From assembly GCA_017626325.1 (NCBI GenBank), contig JAGAIZ010000043.1, positions 1-64,000 on the forward strand: a stretch of 64,000 nucleotides of DNA, in the 5' to 3' direction. Every line of letters begins with the position of its first letter. Positions within the stretch are counted from its first letter, which is position 1. This document shows, one piece after another, positions 26,039 through 35,858 of this stretch. Under the pieces are notes generated by a model. That model did not search any database and had not been told where the DNA came from. It was given only the letters and a program-made list of their open reading frames with translations. The DNA is from Lachnospiraceae bacterium (GTDB lineage: Bacteria; Bacillota; Clostridia; Lachnospirales; Lachnospiraceae). The translations under genes and the position numbers were made by a program.

Positions 26039-27376
26039 ATGGATTTGTTTGAATACATGCGGAGCGCGAATCAGGAGAAGGAGTCGCCTCTTGCGGCAAG
26101 GATGCGTCCGTCCACATTAGACGAGGTGGTGGGACAGCAGCATATTATCGGCAAAGATAAGCTGCTGTATCGGGCAATTCAGGCGGACAGGCTCAGTTCG
26201 ATTATCTTCTATGGCCCTCCGGGCACGGGCAAAACCACGCTTGCCAGAGTCATTGCGAATACCACCAGTGCGGATTTTAACCAGATCAACGCCACGTCGA
26301 CCGGTAAAAAGGATATGGAGGAAGTGGTGGAGAAGGCGAAGAATCTGAGAGGTATGTACGGTAAGAAGACGATTCTGTTTATCGATGAGATTCACCGCTT
26401 CAATAAAGGACAGCAGGACTATTTGCTGCCGTTCGTGGAGGACGGCACGTTGACTTTGATCGGTGCTACTACGGAGAACCCTTATTTTGAAGTAAACGGG
26501 GCGCTTATTTCCAGATCCATTATTTTTGAATTACGGCCGTTATCCAAAGAAGCGGTCAAAGAACTGATCATACGGGCGGTCTATGATAAGGAAAAAGGGA
26601 TGGGCGCTTATGATGCCGTGATAGACGAGGAAGCGGTGGAGTTTCTGGCGGAGTTGTCCGGCGGAGACGCCAGACATGCGCTGAACGCAGTGGAGCTTGG
26701 CGTTATGACGACGAACCGCAGCGAAGACGGTAAGATTCATCTGACGCTTAAGGTTGCGCAGGAGTGCATTCAGAAGAGGGTGCTCAGATACGATAAGACC
26801 GGGGACAACCATTATGACACGGTATCCGCGTTTATAAAGAGCATGCGTGGTTCTGATCCGGATGCGGCGGTCTATTATTTGAGCCGTATGCTGTATGCGG
26901 GGGAGAGCGTTACTTTTATTGCGCGCCGTATTATGATCTGTGCGGCGGAGGATGTAGGGAACGCGGATCCGATGGCGCTTACGGTGGCGGTCAGCGCGTC
27001 TCTGGCTGTGGAGAGAGTCGGTATGCCGGAAGCGCAGATTATTCTGTCGCAGGCGGTGACATATGTAGCGTGCGCGCCGAAGAGCAACGCGGCGTGCGAA
27101 GCTGTTTTTGCCGCACAGCGGGAAGTGGAGCACAGCGGCGATCTGCCGATTCCCGTGCATTTGCAGGACGCTCATTACAAAGGAGCGGCTAAGCTGGGAC
27201 ACGGTACCGGTTATAAATATGCCCACGATTATCCGAATCACTACGTGGAACAGCAGTATTTGCCGGATGAATTGACTGGCATGGAATTCTATACGCCTAC
27301 GGGCAACGGCCATGAAGCCGAGATCAGAGAATATATGAAATGGATAAAGGAAGAAGCGGCTCATAATGAGAAATGA
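26039..27376 (+). CDS. rarA: replication-associated recombination ATPase RarA (MgsA)
   Basis: 445 residues. The start RPSTLDEVVGQQHIIG, Walker A YGPPGTGKTTLA, Walker B ILFIDEIHRF, sensor 1 LIGATTENPYFEVN and arginine-finger region ALISRS mark a clamp-loader-like AAA+ protein. The C-terminal MgsA domain contains ISRMLYAGE-like and CAAEDVGNADPMAL motifs. It acts at stalled replication forks. Its stop overlaps the start of the next gene (AATGAGAAATGA), which couples their translation although the partner is a surface protein. Confidence 0.96.
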   Translation: MDLFEYMRSANQEKESPLAARMRPSTLDEVVGQQHIIGKDKLLYRAIQADRLSSIIFYGPPGTGKTTLARVIANTTSADFNQINATSTGKKDMEEVVEKAKNLRGMYGKKTILFIDEIHRFNKGQQDYLLPFVEDGTLTLIGATTENPYFEVNGALISRSIIFELRPLSKEAVKELIIRAVYDKEKGMGAYDAVIDEEAVEFLAELSGGDARHALNAVELGVMTTNRSEDGKIHLTLKVAQECIQKRVLRYDKTGDNHYDTVSAFIKSMRGSDPDAAVYYLSRMLYAGESVTFIARRIMICAAEDVGNADPMALTVAVSASLAVERVGMPEAQIILSQAVTYVACAPKSNAACEAVFAAQREVEHSGDLPIPVHLQDAHYKGAAKLGHGTGYKYAHDYPNHYVEQQYLPDELTGMEFYTPTGNGHEAEIREYMKWIKEEAAHNEK

Positions 27377-29501
27377 TAAAAGAGACACTCCCAGGAAAAA
27401 GAAGAAAAAAAGAGTCATCGACCGTCAGAAGGTTGCTGAGAATAAGAAGAAAGCCAAAGCAAAGAAAGTACGGCTGAAAAAGCAGCTGCGGGAAGAGAAG
27501 GCACGGATCAAAGCGGAAAAGCAAAAGGGACAGGTGCTGGAAGAATCCGTGACAGTGGAATCATCAGTGACCATCAATGAAAAAGGCGCTGTGGAACGCA
27601 CCATTACGGTGGAAGAGAAGTATACCATCGAAGAGAAGCAGGAGCAGGAGAAGAAACCTGTCAATAAGAAGAAGGTCGGCATTATCATTGCGGCCTGCGT
27701 GACCGGCGCGGCGATCATCGGTACAGGCAGCGGGCTGGGAATCCACTATTATCTTTCGCAGAAAGCGATGGAGAATGCGGCGGTGGAAGCAATGGTACAT
27801 ACGGAAGCCGTAGAACTTGCGGAATACAGCAAGACACAGCACAGAAAAGACAGTGTGAGACAGAATGCCGGTAAAGATACGACGCAGGCGTTAGTAGACG
27901 CGGCACGTTATATGATAGAAGGTATCAATAACAGGCCGCCGGAGGTCGAACTGACGCAGGACAACGCGGAGGATTTCGCCAGAATAGAGAGCTGCGTCAT
28001 CAACACGGAAACAGGCAAGGTGGACGTCAGGATGGCGGCAGACGGCGTAGCGATCAGTGACGACGGTTATTATTATCTGTTTGAAGAAAAGAGCTATGAA
28101 ACCGGACTGACGAGTGATGAGTATATTGTGGAAGAGCAGAAGGATGTTGATTTGACTTTCTCAGTCAATCTTAATTACAACACAGTAAGCTCCAGATTGT
28201 TCTCCAAATTCGTGGTGGCAGTCAAGAAAGACGGCAAATTCATGGCGATCAGCAAGCCGCGCTACATTACGAATCCTGAGGCGATTGCCAAGTATAGTCC
28301 CTCTTTTGGCAGTACGACATCCAAGAAGGGACTTCTGGTAGATCCCGAGAAGCTGAAAAGCTCCGAACTGGATGATCTGGGTGTGAAGCATGCGGCGTAC
28401 AATATTCCGCTCAGCAGAATATTGGGGAATACAACGAATGCATATTATCCGACGGTATATTATACGTACAATGGCAGGAGTTATGCTTTCAATGGTCAGA
28501 TCGTGGCGGAGTACGACTATGTTTTCTCCACACTGACGAACAAAGGCATTACCACAACAGCTATTATTTTAAACGATATGAGTCCGGGGTACATGGAGCT
28601 GATTCATCCGAAAGCCAGAAGCGGCGGCAGCGCGCCTTATTATGCTTTTAACGCGACGGATGAGGCGGGAACGGAATATATTGCTGCAGTTGCGTCCTTC
28701 CTCGCGAGCCGTTATTCCGGCAGCGGTCACGGCAAGGTCATGAACTGGGTCATCGGAAATGAGATCAATGCCAGAAAAGAATGGAACTATATTGAATATA
28801 TGGATACGGACAGCTACGTAGAAGAATACGGAAAGGCATTTCGTATTTTCTACAACGCGATTTTAAGTATCAATGGAAACGCCAGAGTCTATATTTCTCT
28901 GGACCAGCAGTGGGGCAAGAGCCTGTATTCCAGTAATGGATACGGTTCGAAGGAAATTCTGGACAGCTTTAACCAGTATATTGCGGAATACGGAAATATT
29001 GACTGGGGTGTGGCGCAGCATCCGTACAATTATCCGCTGACAAGCGCCAAAGCGTGGAGCACCAGCGGCAAGGCAGGCTCCTATATACTGAACTCGGAGA
29101 CGACGCCTGTGCTTTCCATACGGAATATTCATGTGCTGACGGATTATTTACAGAAGGAAGAATATCTGACGGAAGACGGGGAAGTAAGACACGTGATCCT
29201 AAGCGAGATGGGATATACGTCCTCGGCGGGACAGGACCTGCAGGCGGCGTCCTTTGTATATGCGTATAAGATCATAGAAGCCAATCAATATATAGACAGT
29301 ATGCTGTTTTCCAGACAGACGGACGCGGCGTCGGAGGTGGCCCAGGGGCTGGCGCTGGGAATCAGTACCCAGGGGGGCAGCCGGAAATCCATCTATAACG
29401 CGTTTAAGTACGTGGATACGGCGGAATCCGCGAAATATACGGATTTCGCGCTCAAGGTGATTGGAATATCGAGCTGGAGCGAAGTGATATCGAAACATTA
29501 A
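27366..29501 (+). CDS. DUF5722 protein, membrane-anchored TIM-barrel glycoside-hydrolase-like
   Basis: 711 residues. A very basic N terminus (about 1-60) and a Glu/Thr/Val-rich stretch precede one membrane segment IIIAACVTGAAIIGTGSGLG (about 105-125). The outer part is of DUF5722 type. VIGNEINARKEWNY and HVILSEMGYTS look like the acid/base and nucleophile strands of a clan A glycoside hydrolase barrel. An N-terminal beta domain (about 185-330) comes before the barrel. The substrate is unknown; a surface polysaccharide is likely. It overlaps rarA by 11 bases and ends seven bases before a convergent gene. Confidence 0.75.
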   Translation: MRNDKRDTPRKKKKKRVIDRQKVAENKKKAKAKKVRLKKQLREEKARIKAEKQKGQVLEESVTVESSVTINEKGAVERTITVEEKYTIEEKQEQEKKPVNKKKVGIIIAACVTGAAIIGTGSGLGIHYYLSQKAMENAAVEAMVHTEAVELAEYSKTQHRKDSVRQNAGKDTTQALVDAARYMIEGINNRPPEVELTQDNAEDFARIESCVINTETGKVDVRMAADGVAISDDGYYYLFEEKSYETGLTSDEYIVEEQKDVDLTFSVNLNYNTVSSRLFSKFVVAVKKDGKFMAISKPRYITNPEAIAKYSPSFGSTTSKKGLLVDPEKLKSSELDDLGVKHAAYNIPLSRILGNTTNAYYPTVYYTYNGRSYAFNGQIVAEYDYVFSTLTNKGITTTAIILNDMSPGYMELIHPKARSGGSAPYYAFNATDEAGTEYIAAVASFLASRYSGSGHGKVMNWVIGNEINARKEWNYIEYMDTDSYVEEYGKAFRIFYNAILSINGNARVYISLDQQWGKSLYSSNGYGSKEILDSFNQYIAEYGNIDWGVAQHPYNYPLTSAKAWSTSGKAGSYILNSETTPVLSIRNIHVLTDYLQKEEYLTEDGEVRHVILSEMGYTSSAGQDLQAASFVYAYKIIEANQYIDSMLFSRQTDAASEVAQGLALGISTQGGSRKSIYNAFKYVDTAESAKYTDFALKVIGISSWSEVISKH

Positions 29502-29508
29502 GAAGGAT

Positions 29509-30024
29509 TCAGAACAACCGGCTGATCAGATACTGATAGATTTCCTGGTTGTTCTTATGCCAGTTGGCGCAGATGGCGGAGGCGGTATCTTCGTCGGGGA
29601 CAGATAAGGTAACCTCGACGACGGTAACGCCTTTTTCTTTGGCGGCCAGGCGGGCTTCGTATTCGCCGGAAGAAGTCTTATTATAGTCTGCGAGAATAGA
29701 GACTTCATTGCGCATTTCCAGTTCGTGATCGCGCAGAAAGGAATCGATTTCATGACGGATGGACGCATTGATACGGTTGCGGAAGAATGAAAGCGTCTCC
29801 CGGCCTTCTTCCGTTATCTTCAAATAAGTGCGGTTGCGGCTGGACTCGGCAATTACAAGCTCCGCATCGATTAATTCAGCGGTAGCCTGCTGCAGAGTCA
29901 GGAAGTTAGTGTATTCCCGCTCCAATATGAAATCGCTTACCTGCGCCTTGGTCAGAGGGAACGTAACACGATCCAGCATATAGAGTATGATTAATTTGTA
30001 GAGAGTCAATGGATCCCGCGTCAT
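29509..30024 (-). CDS. DUF4364 protein (PadR/winged-helix-like)
   Basis: 171 residues starting MTRDPLTLYKLIILYMLDRV, the DUF4364 pattern. The first 75 residues look like a winged helix; a helical linker and a beta-rich C-terminal part (VTVVEVTLSVPDEDTASAIC) follow. It is probably a regulator, with unknown target. AGAGG precedes the ATG. It is last in a minus-strand unit with the radical SAM and malic enzyme genes. Inverted AGAACAACC/GGTTGTTCT arms at the end of the gene may help stop transcription between the convergent units. Confidence 0.85.
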   Translation of the reverse strand: MTRDPLTLYKLIILYMLDRVTFPLTKAQVSDFILEREYTNFLTLQQATAELIDAELVIAESSRNRTYLKITEEGRETLSFFRNRINASIRHEIDSFLRDHELEMRNEVSILADYNKTSSGEYEARLAAKEKGVTVVEVTLSVPDEDTASAICANWHKNNQEIYQYLISRLF

Positions 30025-30051
30025 AAAAACCTCTTTCTAAATGATGATGTC

Positions 30052-31011
30052 TCATTGCTTCGATATTTGGCGGCCCTGACGGGAACCGCGTTCTTTCATC
30101 CGGCGATGCAGACTGTTGAGTACGTCGCGCTTGTTCAGACTCCACAGCGGAGCCAGCAGCAGATCTTTTGGGCCGTCTCCGGTCAGACGGTGAATTACCG
30201 TCTGAGGGCTAAGATGCTCCAGACAGTCGATGACCAGATCCAGATAAGCATCTTTGGTAAGCGGCGCATAAGCTCCGGCGACATAGACAGACGCCATATC
30301 AGTTCCCTTTAATATATGTAACAATTGTAATTTAATTCCCCATATGCCCAGGGCGTTGAGATGGGAAATGGTAGATAACACGTGTTCTTTGGTTTCGCCC
30401 GGCAAGCCCAGAATCACATGGGCGACTACCGGAATACCGGCGTGGCGCAACCTCATGACACAGTTGTCAAAAATATCCAAGGAATATCCGCGCCTGATAA
30501 ACAGGGCTGTTTCTTCATGAATTGTCTGCAGACCCAATTCAATCCAGACAAACTTGTCAGGAAATTTGGCCTTGATATTGACCAGTAGAGTCATAATATC
30601 GTCCGGGATGCAGTCGGGTCTGGTGGCAATGGAGATACCGGCCACGGAGGGTTCCGACAAGGCTTCCTCGTATATCTTCTGCAGATAAGGAAGAGGGCCG
30701 TAAGTATTGGTGTACGCCTGAAAGTAGGCGATATAACGCTGCCCTGTACGCTTATGCCGGAAGAGCGCCTTTCCGGCGGCGATCTGATCGGCAATGGAAG
30801 GGTATTCGTTCATATTGACAGCGAAGTCGCCGCTTCCGCCCGCGCTGCAGAAGATACAGCCGCCGATGCCGAGCGTGCCGTCCCTGTTAGGACAGCTTAG
30901 CCCGGCATTTAAGGCAATTTTATATAATTTTTCGCCGTAAGTATTCTTACAATAGGCATCCAGAGAGTAGTAGGGCCTGCCCTGCCAGTTTTCCAGCGTC
31001 ATATTGATCAT
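30052..31011 (-). CDS. radical SAM protein, TIGR01212/YhcC family
   Basis: 319 residues. The cluster motif is CPNRDGTLGIGGCIFCSAGG, an unusually long Cys spacing typical of the YhcC family. Family segments RYIAYFQAYTNTYGP, GISIATRPDCIPDD and WIELGLQTIHE follow. It is a cytoplasmic [4Fe-4S] SAM enzyme; the reaction is unassigned. An in-frame ATG at 31002 is an alternative start. It is second in the minus-strand unit, 37 bases after the malic enzyme stop. Confidence 0.92.
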   Translation of the reverse strand: MINMTLENWQGRPYYSLDAYCKNTYGEKLYKIALNAGLSCPNRDGTLGIGGCIFCSAGGSGDFAVNMNEYPSIADQIAAGKALFRHKRTGQRYIAYFQAYTNTYGPLPYLQKIYEEALSEPSVAGISIATRPDCIPDDIMTLLVNIKAKFPDKFVWIELGLQTIHEETALFIRRGYSLDIFDNCVMRLRHAGIPVVAHVILGLPGETKEHVLSTISHLNALGIWGIKLQLLHILKGTDMASVYVAGAYAPLTKDAYLDLVIDCLEHLSPQTVIHRLTGDGPKDLLLAPLWSLNKRDVLNSLHRRMKERGSRQGRQISKQ

Positions 31012-31048
31012 CCGATTTAAATAAATTAAAATAAAAACATGTGTTATA

Positions 31049-32203
31049 TTATCGCTTGATATGAGATTTAACGGCTTGCGCCACTACTTCTGCAACCTTC
31101 GGGTTAAATGCCTCCGGCATGATGTTGTCTTCATTCAGTTCTTCATCCGGTACCAGTCCGGCAATGGCATGAGCGGCGGCGAGCTTCATTTCTTCCGTGA
31201 TCTGTACCGCACGGCCCTCCAGCGCGCCCTTGAAAATACCGGGAAACGCAACGACATTGTTGACCTGGTTGGGGAAGTCTGAACGGCCTGTGCCGACGAC
31301 TCTGGCCCCTGCGGCTTTGGCGGCGTCCGGCATGATTTCGGGTACCGGATTGGCCATGGCGAACAGAATGGAATCCCTGTTCATGGAAGATACCATATCG
31401 GGTGTTACTATATTGGGAGCGGATACGCCGACGAAGATATCGGCGCCTTTCAGGGCATCTGCCAAAGTTCCCTTTTCATTGTTCGGATTAGTCATATCTG
31501 CCATTTTCTGCTGCATCCAGTTAAGACCTTCTGTTTCTTTGCCGATAATCCCTACTTTGTCGCACATGATGACATTTGTGAAACCGTAGGTCAACAGCAG
31601 TTTGGTGATGGCGACACCCGCGCTGCCAGCGCCGTTTACGACTACCTTACAGTCTTCTTTCTGTTTGTGAACGACCTTGAGGCTGTTGATGATACCGGCG
31701 AGTACGACGATGGCTGTGCCGTGCTGGTCATCGTGAAAGACCGGGATGTTAAGAATTTCTTTCAGCCTTTCTTCTATTTCGAAGCAGCGGGGAGCGCTGA
31801 TGTCTTCTAAGTTGATGCCGCCGAAGCCCGGCGCCAGATAGGTGACCGCTTTGATAATTTCCTCGGTGTCCTGCGTGTCCAGACAGATAGGAACAGCGTT
31901 GACGCCGCCGAATTCTTTGAATAAGACAGCCTTGCCTTCCATAACAGGCATTGCGGCGTAGGGACCTATGTTGCCCAGTCCAAGGACCGCGCTGCCGTCT
32001 GAAACGACCGCTACCGTGTTGGATTTCCAGGTATAGGTATAAGCAACTTCCGGATCCTGCGCAATCACCTTGCAGGGTTCGGCAACGCCCGGTGTATAGG
32101 CGCAGGCCAAATCCTCCCGGGTTTTCACGGGGGTCTTGGAAACGGTCTCTAACTTGCCGTTCCACTGCCTGTGTAATTCCAGTGCTTTTTCATTTGTTGT
32201 CAT
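31049..32203 (-). CDS. NAD(P)-dependent malic enzyme (oxaloacetate-decarboxylating)
   Basis: 384 residues, the short bacterial form. Seen: TREDLACAYTPGVAEPCK, GLGNIGPYAAMPVMEGKAVLF, NLEDISAPRCFEIE, FHDDQHGTAIV (metal ligands) and the nucleotide fold VVNGAGSAGVAITKLLL. It converts malate to pyruvate and CO2 with NAD(P) reduction. GAGG lies before the ATG. First gene of the minus-strand unit; its upstream region is the repeat-rich gap to rho. Confidence 0.94.
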   Translation of the reverse strand: MTTNEKALELHRQWNGKLETVSKTPVKTREDLACAYTPGVAEPCKVIAQDPEVAYTYTWKSNTVAVVSDGSAVLGLGNIGPYAAMPVMEGKAVLFKEFGGVNAVPICLDTQDTEEIIKAVTYLAPGFGGINLEDISAPRCFEIEERLKEILNIPVFHDDQHGTAIVVLAGIINSLKVVHKQKEDCKVVVNGAGSAGVAITKLLLTYGFTNVIMCDKVGIIGKETEGLNWMQQKMADMTNPNNEKGTLADALKGADIFVGVSAPNIVTPDMVSSMNRDSILFAMANPVPEIMPDAAKAAGARVVGTGRSDFPNQVNNVVAFPGIFKGALEGRAVQITEEMKLAAAHAIAGLVPDEELNEDNIMPEAFNPKVAEVVAQAVKSHIKR

Positions 32204-32349
32204 GGGAATACCTCGTTTCTTTCATAATTATAAATATGTGTATAATGTATACTTGTTATATATGGCATATTATTATGGTTCTGATATATTTTAATATATT
32301 TTTTCTCTGAGTTCCATCATATATTATTTGGCTTTCCTCTGCAATATCC

Positions 32350-32449
32350 ACTTACCGCTTTTTCACCTTTTCACACTTACCGCTTTTGCGCTTTTGTATA
32401 CTTACTGCTTTTGCACTTTTGCACACTTAACTCTTTTTTACTTTTGCCG
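32350..32449. repeat. four 25 bp tandem repeats
   Basis: Units at 32350, 32375, 32400 and 32425 share the consensus ACTTACCGCTTTTGCACTTTTGCAC; the last is more diverged. They lie in the 486-base gene-free gap between malic enzyme and rho. The left half of the gap is AT-rich and should hold the malic enzyme promoter on the minus strand. Confidence 0.85.
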
Positions 32450-32487
32450 TTTTGCCTTCTTTTTGCCTTCTTTTTTATAAAAAACAC

Positions 32488-32516
32488 TTTTTATTTCAAA
32501 AGATGTGTTGTATAAT
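32488..32516 (+). promoter_or_regulatory. probable promoter for rho
   Basis: TTTTTA, 17 bases, TATAAT. The -10 box is perfect but the -35 box is weak. It leaves a leader of about 165 bases before rho, where Rho autoregulation is often found. Confidence 0.5.
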
Positions 32517-32689
32517 AATCAAATACATAGCGTATTATTTTCTAAGTCATATCAGGTAAAAACCCCTAGACGAAAGATTGAGAAGGAATCATGGCTGCAG
32601 TATACGGTGAAACGACGGTAAACCGGTGCGTGAAAGCGCAGGAACGGATGTCAGTATAAAGTGATAAGATGAAAATACGGGAGGAATTT

Positions 32690-34255
32690 ATGAGAGAAAA
32701 GTATGAATCATTAGCGCTTGCCGATCTGAAGGAGATTGCAAAGGCGAGAGGAATTAAGGGAATTTCTACGATGAAGAAAGCGGCGATCGTGGAAGCGATG
32801 CTTGCCGAGGATGAGAAAGACAAAGCGGCAGGCAGGGAAGTAGCGGTGAAATCCGTAGTGCCGGCACAGGATGGCGCGGATGCGTCTGATCATACAGGAA
32901 CAAAACGCGGCGCGGCGGCACTGCGCGGTACAGAAATACAGAGCGGCGCGGCAACACAGCGCGGCAGAGAAATACAGGGCGATGCTGGTACACAGCGCGG
33001 CGCGGGAACACAGAGCAATGCAGCCACGCAGCGCGGCGCGGGAGCGCAGAGTACAGGACAGCCGGTTCCGGGAAGGAAGTTCGAGCCTGCTGCGGCAGGG
33101 GAGGAAGAGAAATATCCGGCGGAATTGGACAGCGGCGTGACTGCCAGCGGAATTCTTGAGGTCATGAGCGACGGATTCGGCTTTATCCGATGTGAGAACT
33201 ATCTGCCCGGCGAAAATGACGTCTATGTGGCGCCCAGCCAGATTCGCCGATTCGGACTTAAGACGGGCGATATTCTGGAAGGCAATACGAGAATCAAGAC
33301 GCAGAATGAGAAATTCAGCGCATTATTATATGTCAAATCCATCAACGGATACAGTCCGGAGGTGGCAATGCGTCGTCCGAACTTCGAAGATTTGACGCCG
33401 ATTTTTCCGAATAAGAGGCTGAAGCTTGAGACGCCCGGCGCGTCGGTTGCCATGCGCATCATGGATCTTATGAGTCCTGTCGGGAAGGGGCAGAGAGGTA
33501 TGATCGTATCCCCGCCTAAGGCCGGTAAGACTACCTTATTAAAAGAAGTGGCAAAGTCCATTACCAAAACAGCTCCGGATTCCCATCTGATCATTTTGCT
33601 GATCGATGAGCGTCCCGAGGAAGTAACGGATATTAAGGAAGCGATTGCAGGACCTAATGTGGAGGTGATCTATTCTACCTTTGATGAACTGCCGGAGCAT
33701 CATAAGCGGGTGTCGGAAATGGTGATCGAGCGTGCGAAACGGCTCGTGGAGCATGGTAAGGACGTTGTGATCCTGTTAGACAGCATCACCCGTCTGACCA
33801 GAGCCTATAATCTGGTAGTTCCGCCCAGCGGACGTACCTTATCGGGCGGTCTTGACCCGGCATCTCTGCATATGCCCAAGCGTTTCTTCGGCGCGGCGCG
33901 TAATATGAGAGAAGGCGGCAGCCTGACGATCCTTGCTACGGCGCTTGTGGAGACGGGCAGCAAAATGGACGATGTGGTTTATGAAGAGTTTAAGGGTACC
34001 GGCAACATGGAGATCGTGCTTGACCGTAAGCTGTCGGAGAAGAGAGTATTTCCGGCAATCGATATTCCCAAATCGAGCACCAGACGAGAGGATCTGCTCT
34101 TAGCGCCGGAGGAATTGGAAGCGATCAACATCATCCGTAAGGCGCTGAACGGACAGAAGCCTGATGAAGCGGTGGAGAGACTGTTAGACATGTTCTCCAA
34201 AACGAGAAATAATTTTGAGTTCGTAAATATGGTCAAAAAAATGAAATTTATCTAG
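32690..34255 (+). CDS. rho: transcription termination factor Rho with low-complexity insertion
   Basis: 521 residues, about 100 longer than E. coli Rho. The N-terminal SAP-like helix bundle ([19 protein letters not shown]) is followed by an insertion at about 69-125 rich in Arg, Gly, Gln, Ala and Thr, with repeated (A/G)TQRG. The RNA-binding cold-shock-like domain has [14 protein letters not shown]. The motor has Walker [16 protein letters not shown], Walker [17 protein letters not shown] and the Q/R-loop region. The ATG at 32690 is chosen over 32669 because GGGAGG lies between them. Rho-rpmE-DUF1385-prmC-prfA is a standard Clostridia order. Confidence 0.97.
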   Translation: MREKYESLALADLKEIAKARGIKGISTMKKAAIVEAMLAEDEKDKAAGREVAVKSVVPAQDGADASDHTGTKRGAAALRGTEIQSGAATQRGREIQGDAGTQRGAGTQSNAATQRGAGAQSTGQPVPGRKFEPAAAGEEEKYPAELDSGVTASGILEVMSDGFGFIRCENYLPGENDVYVAPSQIRRFGLKTGDILEGNTRIKTQNEKFSALLYVKSINGYSPEVAMRRPNFEDLTPIFPNKRLKLETPGASVAMRIMDLMSPVGKGQRGMIVSPPKAGKTTLLKEVAKSITKTAPDSHLIILLIDERPEEVTDIKEAIAGPNVEVIYSTFDELPEHHKRVSEMVIERAKRLVEHGKDVVILLDSITRLTRAYNLVVPPSGRTLSGGLDPASLHMPKRFFGAARNMREGGSLTILATALVETGSKMDDVVYEEFKGTGNMEIVLDRKLSEKRVFPAIDIPKSSTRREDLLLAPEELEAINIIRKALNGQKPDEAVERLLDMFSKTRNNFEFVNMVKKMKFI

Positions 34256-34274
34256 ACTTCTTATAAAAAAGGAC

Positions 34275-34303
34275 TTGCATACCCGTATTTCCTATGCTAC
34301 AAT
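34275..34303 (+). promoter_or_regulatory. promoter for rpmE
   Basis: TTGCAT, 17 bases, TACAAT. It lies just after rho and about 90 bases before rpmE. Confidence 0.7.
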
Positions 34304-34394
34304 GTAAAAGCTGTCGGTTTAAGACGGCGTGGGATGAGAAGTTTACAGTGACGGTAACGTCTATTTACTTTTGAGTTTAGAAGAGGTGAAAGAG

Positions 34395-34601
34395 ATGAGA
34401 GAAGGAATCCATCCTGAATATTATCAGGCAACAGTAACATGCAACTGCGGTAACACATTCGTGACAGGTTCTACCAAGCCGGAAATTCACGTAGAGGTTT
34501 GCTCCAAGTGCCATTCGTTCTACACAGGACAGCAGAAAGCGGCACAGGCTCGCGGACGTATTGATAAGTTCAATAAGAAGTACGGTGTGGAAAGCAAATA
34601 A
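34395..34601 (+). CDS. rpmE: ribosomal protein L31, zinc-binding type
   Basis: 68 residues. The metal ligands are CNCG and [12 protein letters not shown], the zinc-binding form of L31 (the form lacking cysteines replaces it under zinc starvation). The ATG at 34395 is chosen, with AAGAGG upstream; a TTG at 34371 only extends the frame. It has its own promoter and terminator. Confidence 0.96.
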   Translation: MREGIHPEYYQATVTCNCGNTFVTGSTKPEIHVEVCSKCHSFYTGQQKAAQARGRIDKFNKKYGVESK

Positions 34602-34611
34602 GAGCGATAGA

Positions 34612-34645
34612 AAAAGGTTGAGGTGAAGATCTCAACCTTTTCTTG
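34612..34645 (+). terminator. terminator after rpmE
   Basis: An 11 bp stem, AAAAGGTTGAG/CTCAACCTTTT, with an eight-base loop. The U-rich arm serves as the run. Confidence 0.85.
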
Positions 34646-34760
34646 CATATGGCGCAGACACACGGCAAATCCTTCGGATACAGAAACGACAGAAAGCGGA
34701 CGGCAGATGCGATACGGATAAGCCGGCGGCAGTCCGCGGGAAAGATATGGTTGGTTTACA

Positions 34761-35816
34761 ATGGGTAAAAAGAAAGAAATGAAATATTCCGGCATCGGCG
34801 GACAGGCTGTGCTGGAAGGCATTATGATGAAAAATAAAGATCAGTACGCCGTGGCGGTCAGGAAGCCGGACGGAGAGATCGAGGTGGAAGTGGAGCACTA
34901 TGTGGGAATCATGCACGGCAGCAAGCTGATGGGGATTCCTTTTGTCAGAGGCATCTTCCAGTTTCTGGATTCCCTGATTCTGGGAATGCGGAGTCTGAAC
35001 TTCTCAGCCTCCTTTTATGAGGATGAAGAGGCGCAGGAGACGGCGGCTGATAAGATGTTCCATAAATTATTCAAGGATAAGGCGGAGAAGGTGTTCAGCG
35101 GCATTGTGATGGCGCTGTCACTGGTGCTTGCTGTCGGTATCTTCATGGTTCTGCCTTATTTCGTCACATCACTTTTCGAAGAATATATCAGAAGCGCGTC
35201 TTTTATGGCGATCATAGAAGGGGTACTGCGTATCGTGATCTTCGTGGGATATGTGCTGTGCATCTCGCTGATGAAGGATATCAGAAGGGTGTATATGTAT
35301 CACGGGGCGGAGCATAAGTGCATTAACTGCATTGAGAAGGGGCGGCCGCTGACGGTCAAAAATGTCATGCGAAGCTCCAAGCAGCATAAACGGTGCGGCA
35401 CCAGTTTCCTGCTCTTCGTGATGTTAGTCAGTGTGATTCTGTTCTTCTTTATCCGCGTGGAGAATCCGGTCTACCGCGTGCTGATTCGTATCGCGCTGAT
35501 TCCGGTGATTGCGGGTATTTCCTATGAGATCATCCGGCTGGCGGGCAAAAGCAATAATATTCTTGTGAGAATCATTTCCGCACCGGGCATGTGGCTGCAG
35601 AGACTGACGACCAGAGAACCGGACGAGAGCATGGTGGAGGTTGCTATTGCAGCGGTGGAAGCCGTGTTTGACTGGAAAGCGTATCTGTATGAAGCGTTCG
35701 GGTATGAAATAGATGATTCCTGGCTGAAGGATGAACCGGAGGAAGAGACGGAAGAAGAGATGGGAAAGGCATCGGCGGAAGCGTCATCGGAGAAGGCCGA
35801 CAGCGGACAGCGCTGA
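34761..35816 (+). CDS. DUF1385 membrane protein
   Basis: 351 residues. The family start is YSGIGGQAVLEGIMMKN. Four membrane segments lie at about 110-130, 150-175, 213-232 and 238-255, with the strongly conserved YHGAEHKCINCIEKG (His/Cys, possible metal site) and HKRCGTSF between them. The C-terminal tail is acidic. Its function is unknown, but it is kept next to prmC/prfA in many Firmicutes. There is no clear AGGAGG; the ATG follows a TTTAC stretch. Confidence 0.9.
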   Translation: MGKKKEMKYSGIGGQAVLEGIMMKNKDQYAVAVRKPDGEIEVEVEHYVGIMHGSKLMGIPFVRGIFQFLDSLILGMRSLNFSASFYEDEEAQETAADKMFHKLFKDKAEKVFSGIVMALSLVLAVGIFMVLPYFVTSLFEEYIRSASFMAIIEGVLRIVIFVGYVLCISLMKDIRRVYMYHGAEHKCINCIEKGRPLTVKNVMRSSKQHKRCGTSFLLFVMLVSVILFFFIRVENPVYRVLIRIALIPVIAGISYEIIRLAGKSNNILVRIISAPGMWLQRLTTREPDESMVEVAIAAVEAVFDWKAYLYEAFGYEIDDSWLKDEPEEETEEEMGKASAEASSEKADSGQR

Positions 35817-35858
35817 TTCTGCAAGGTTTGTGATGCGGCAGGCATCATGGAGTGATTT

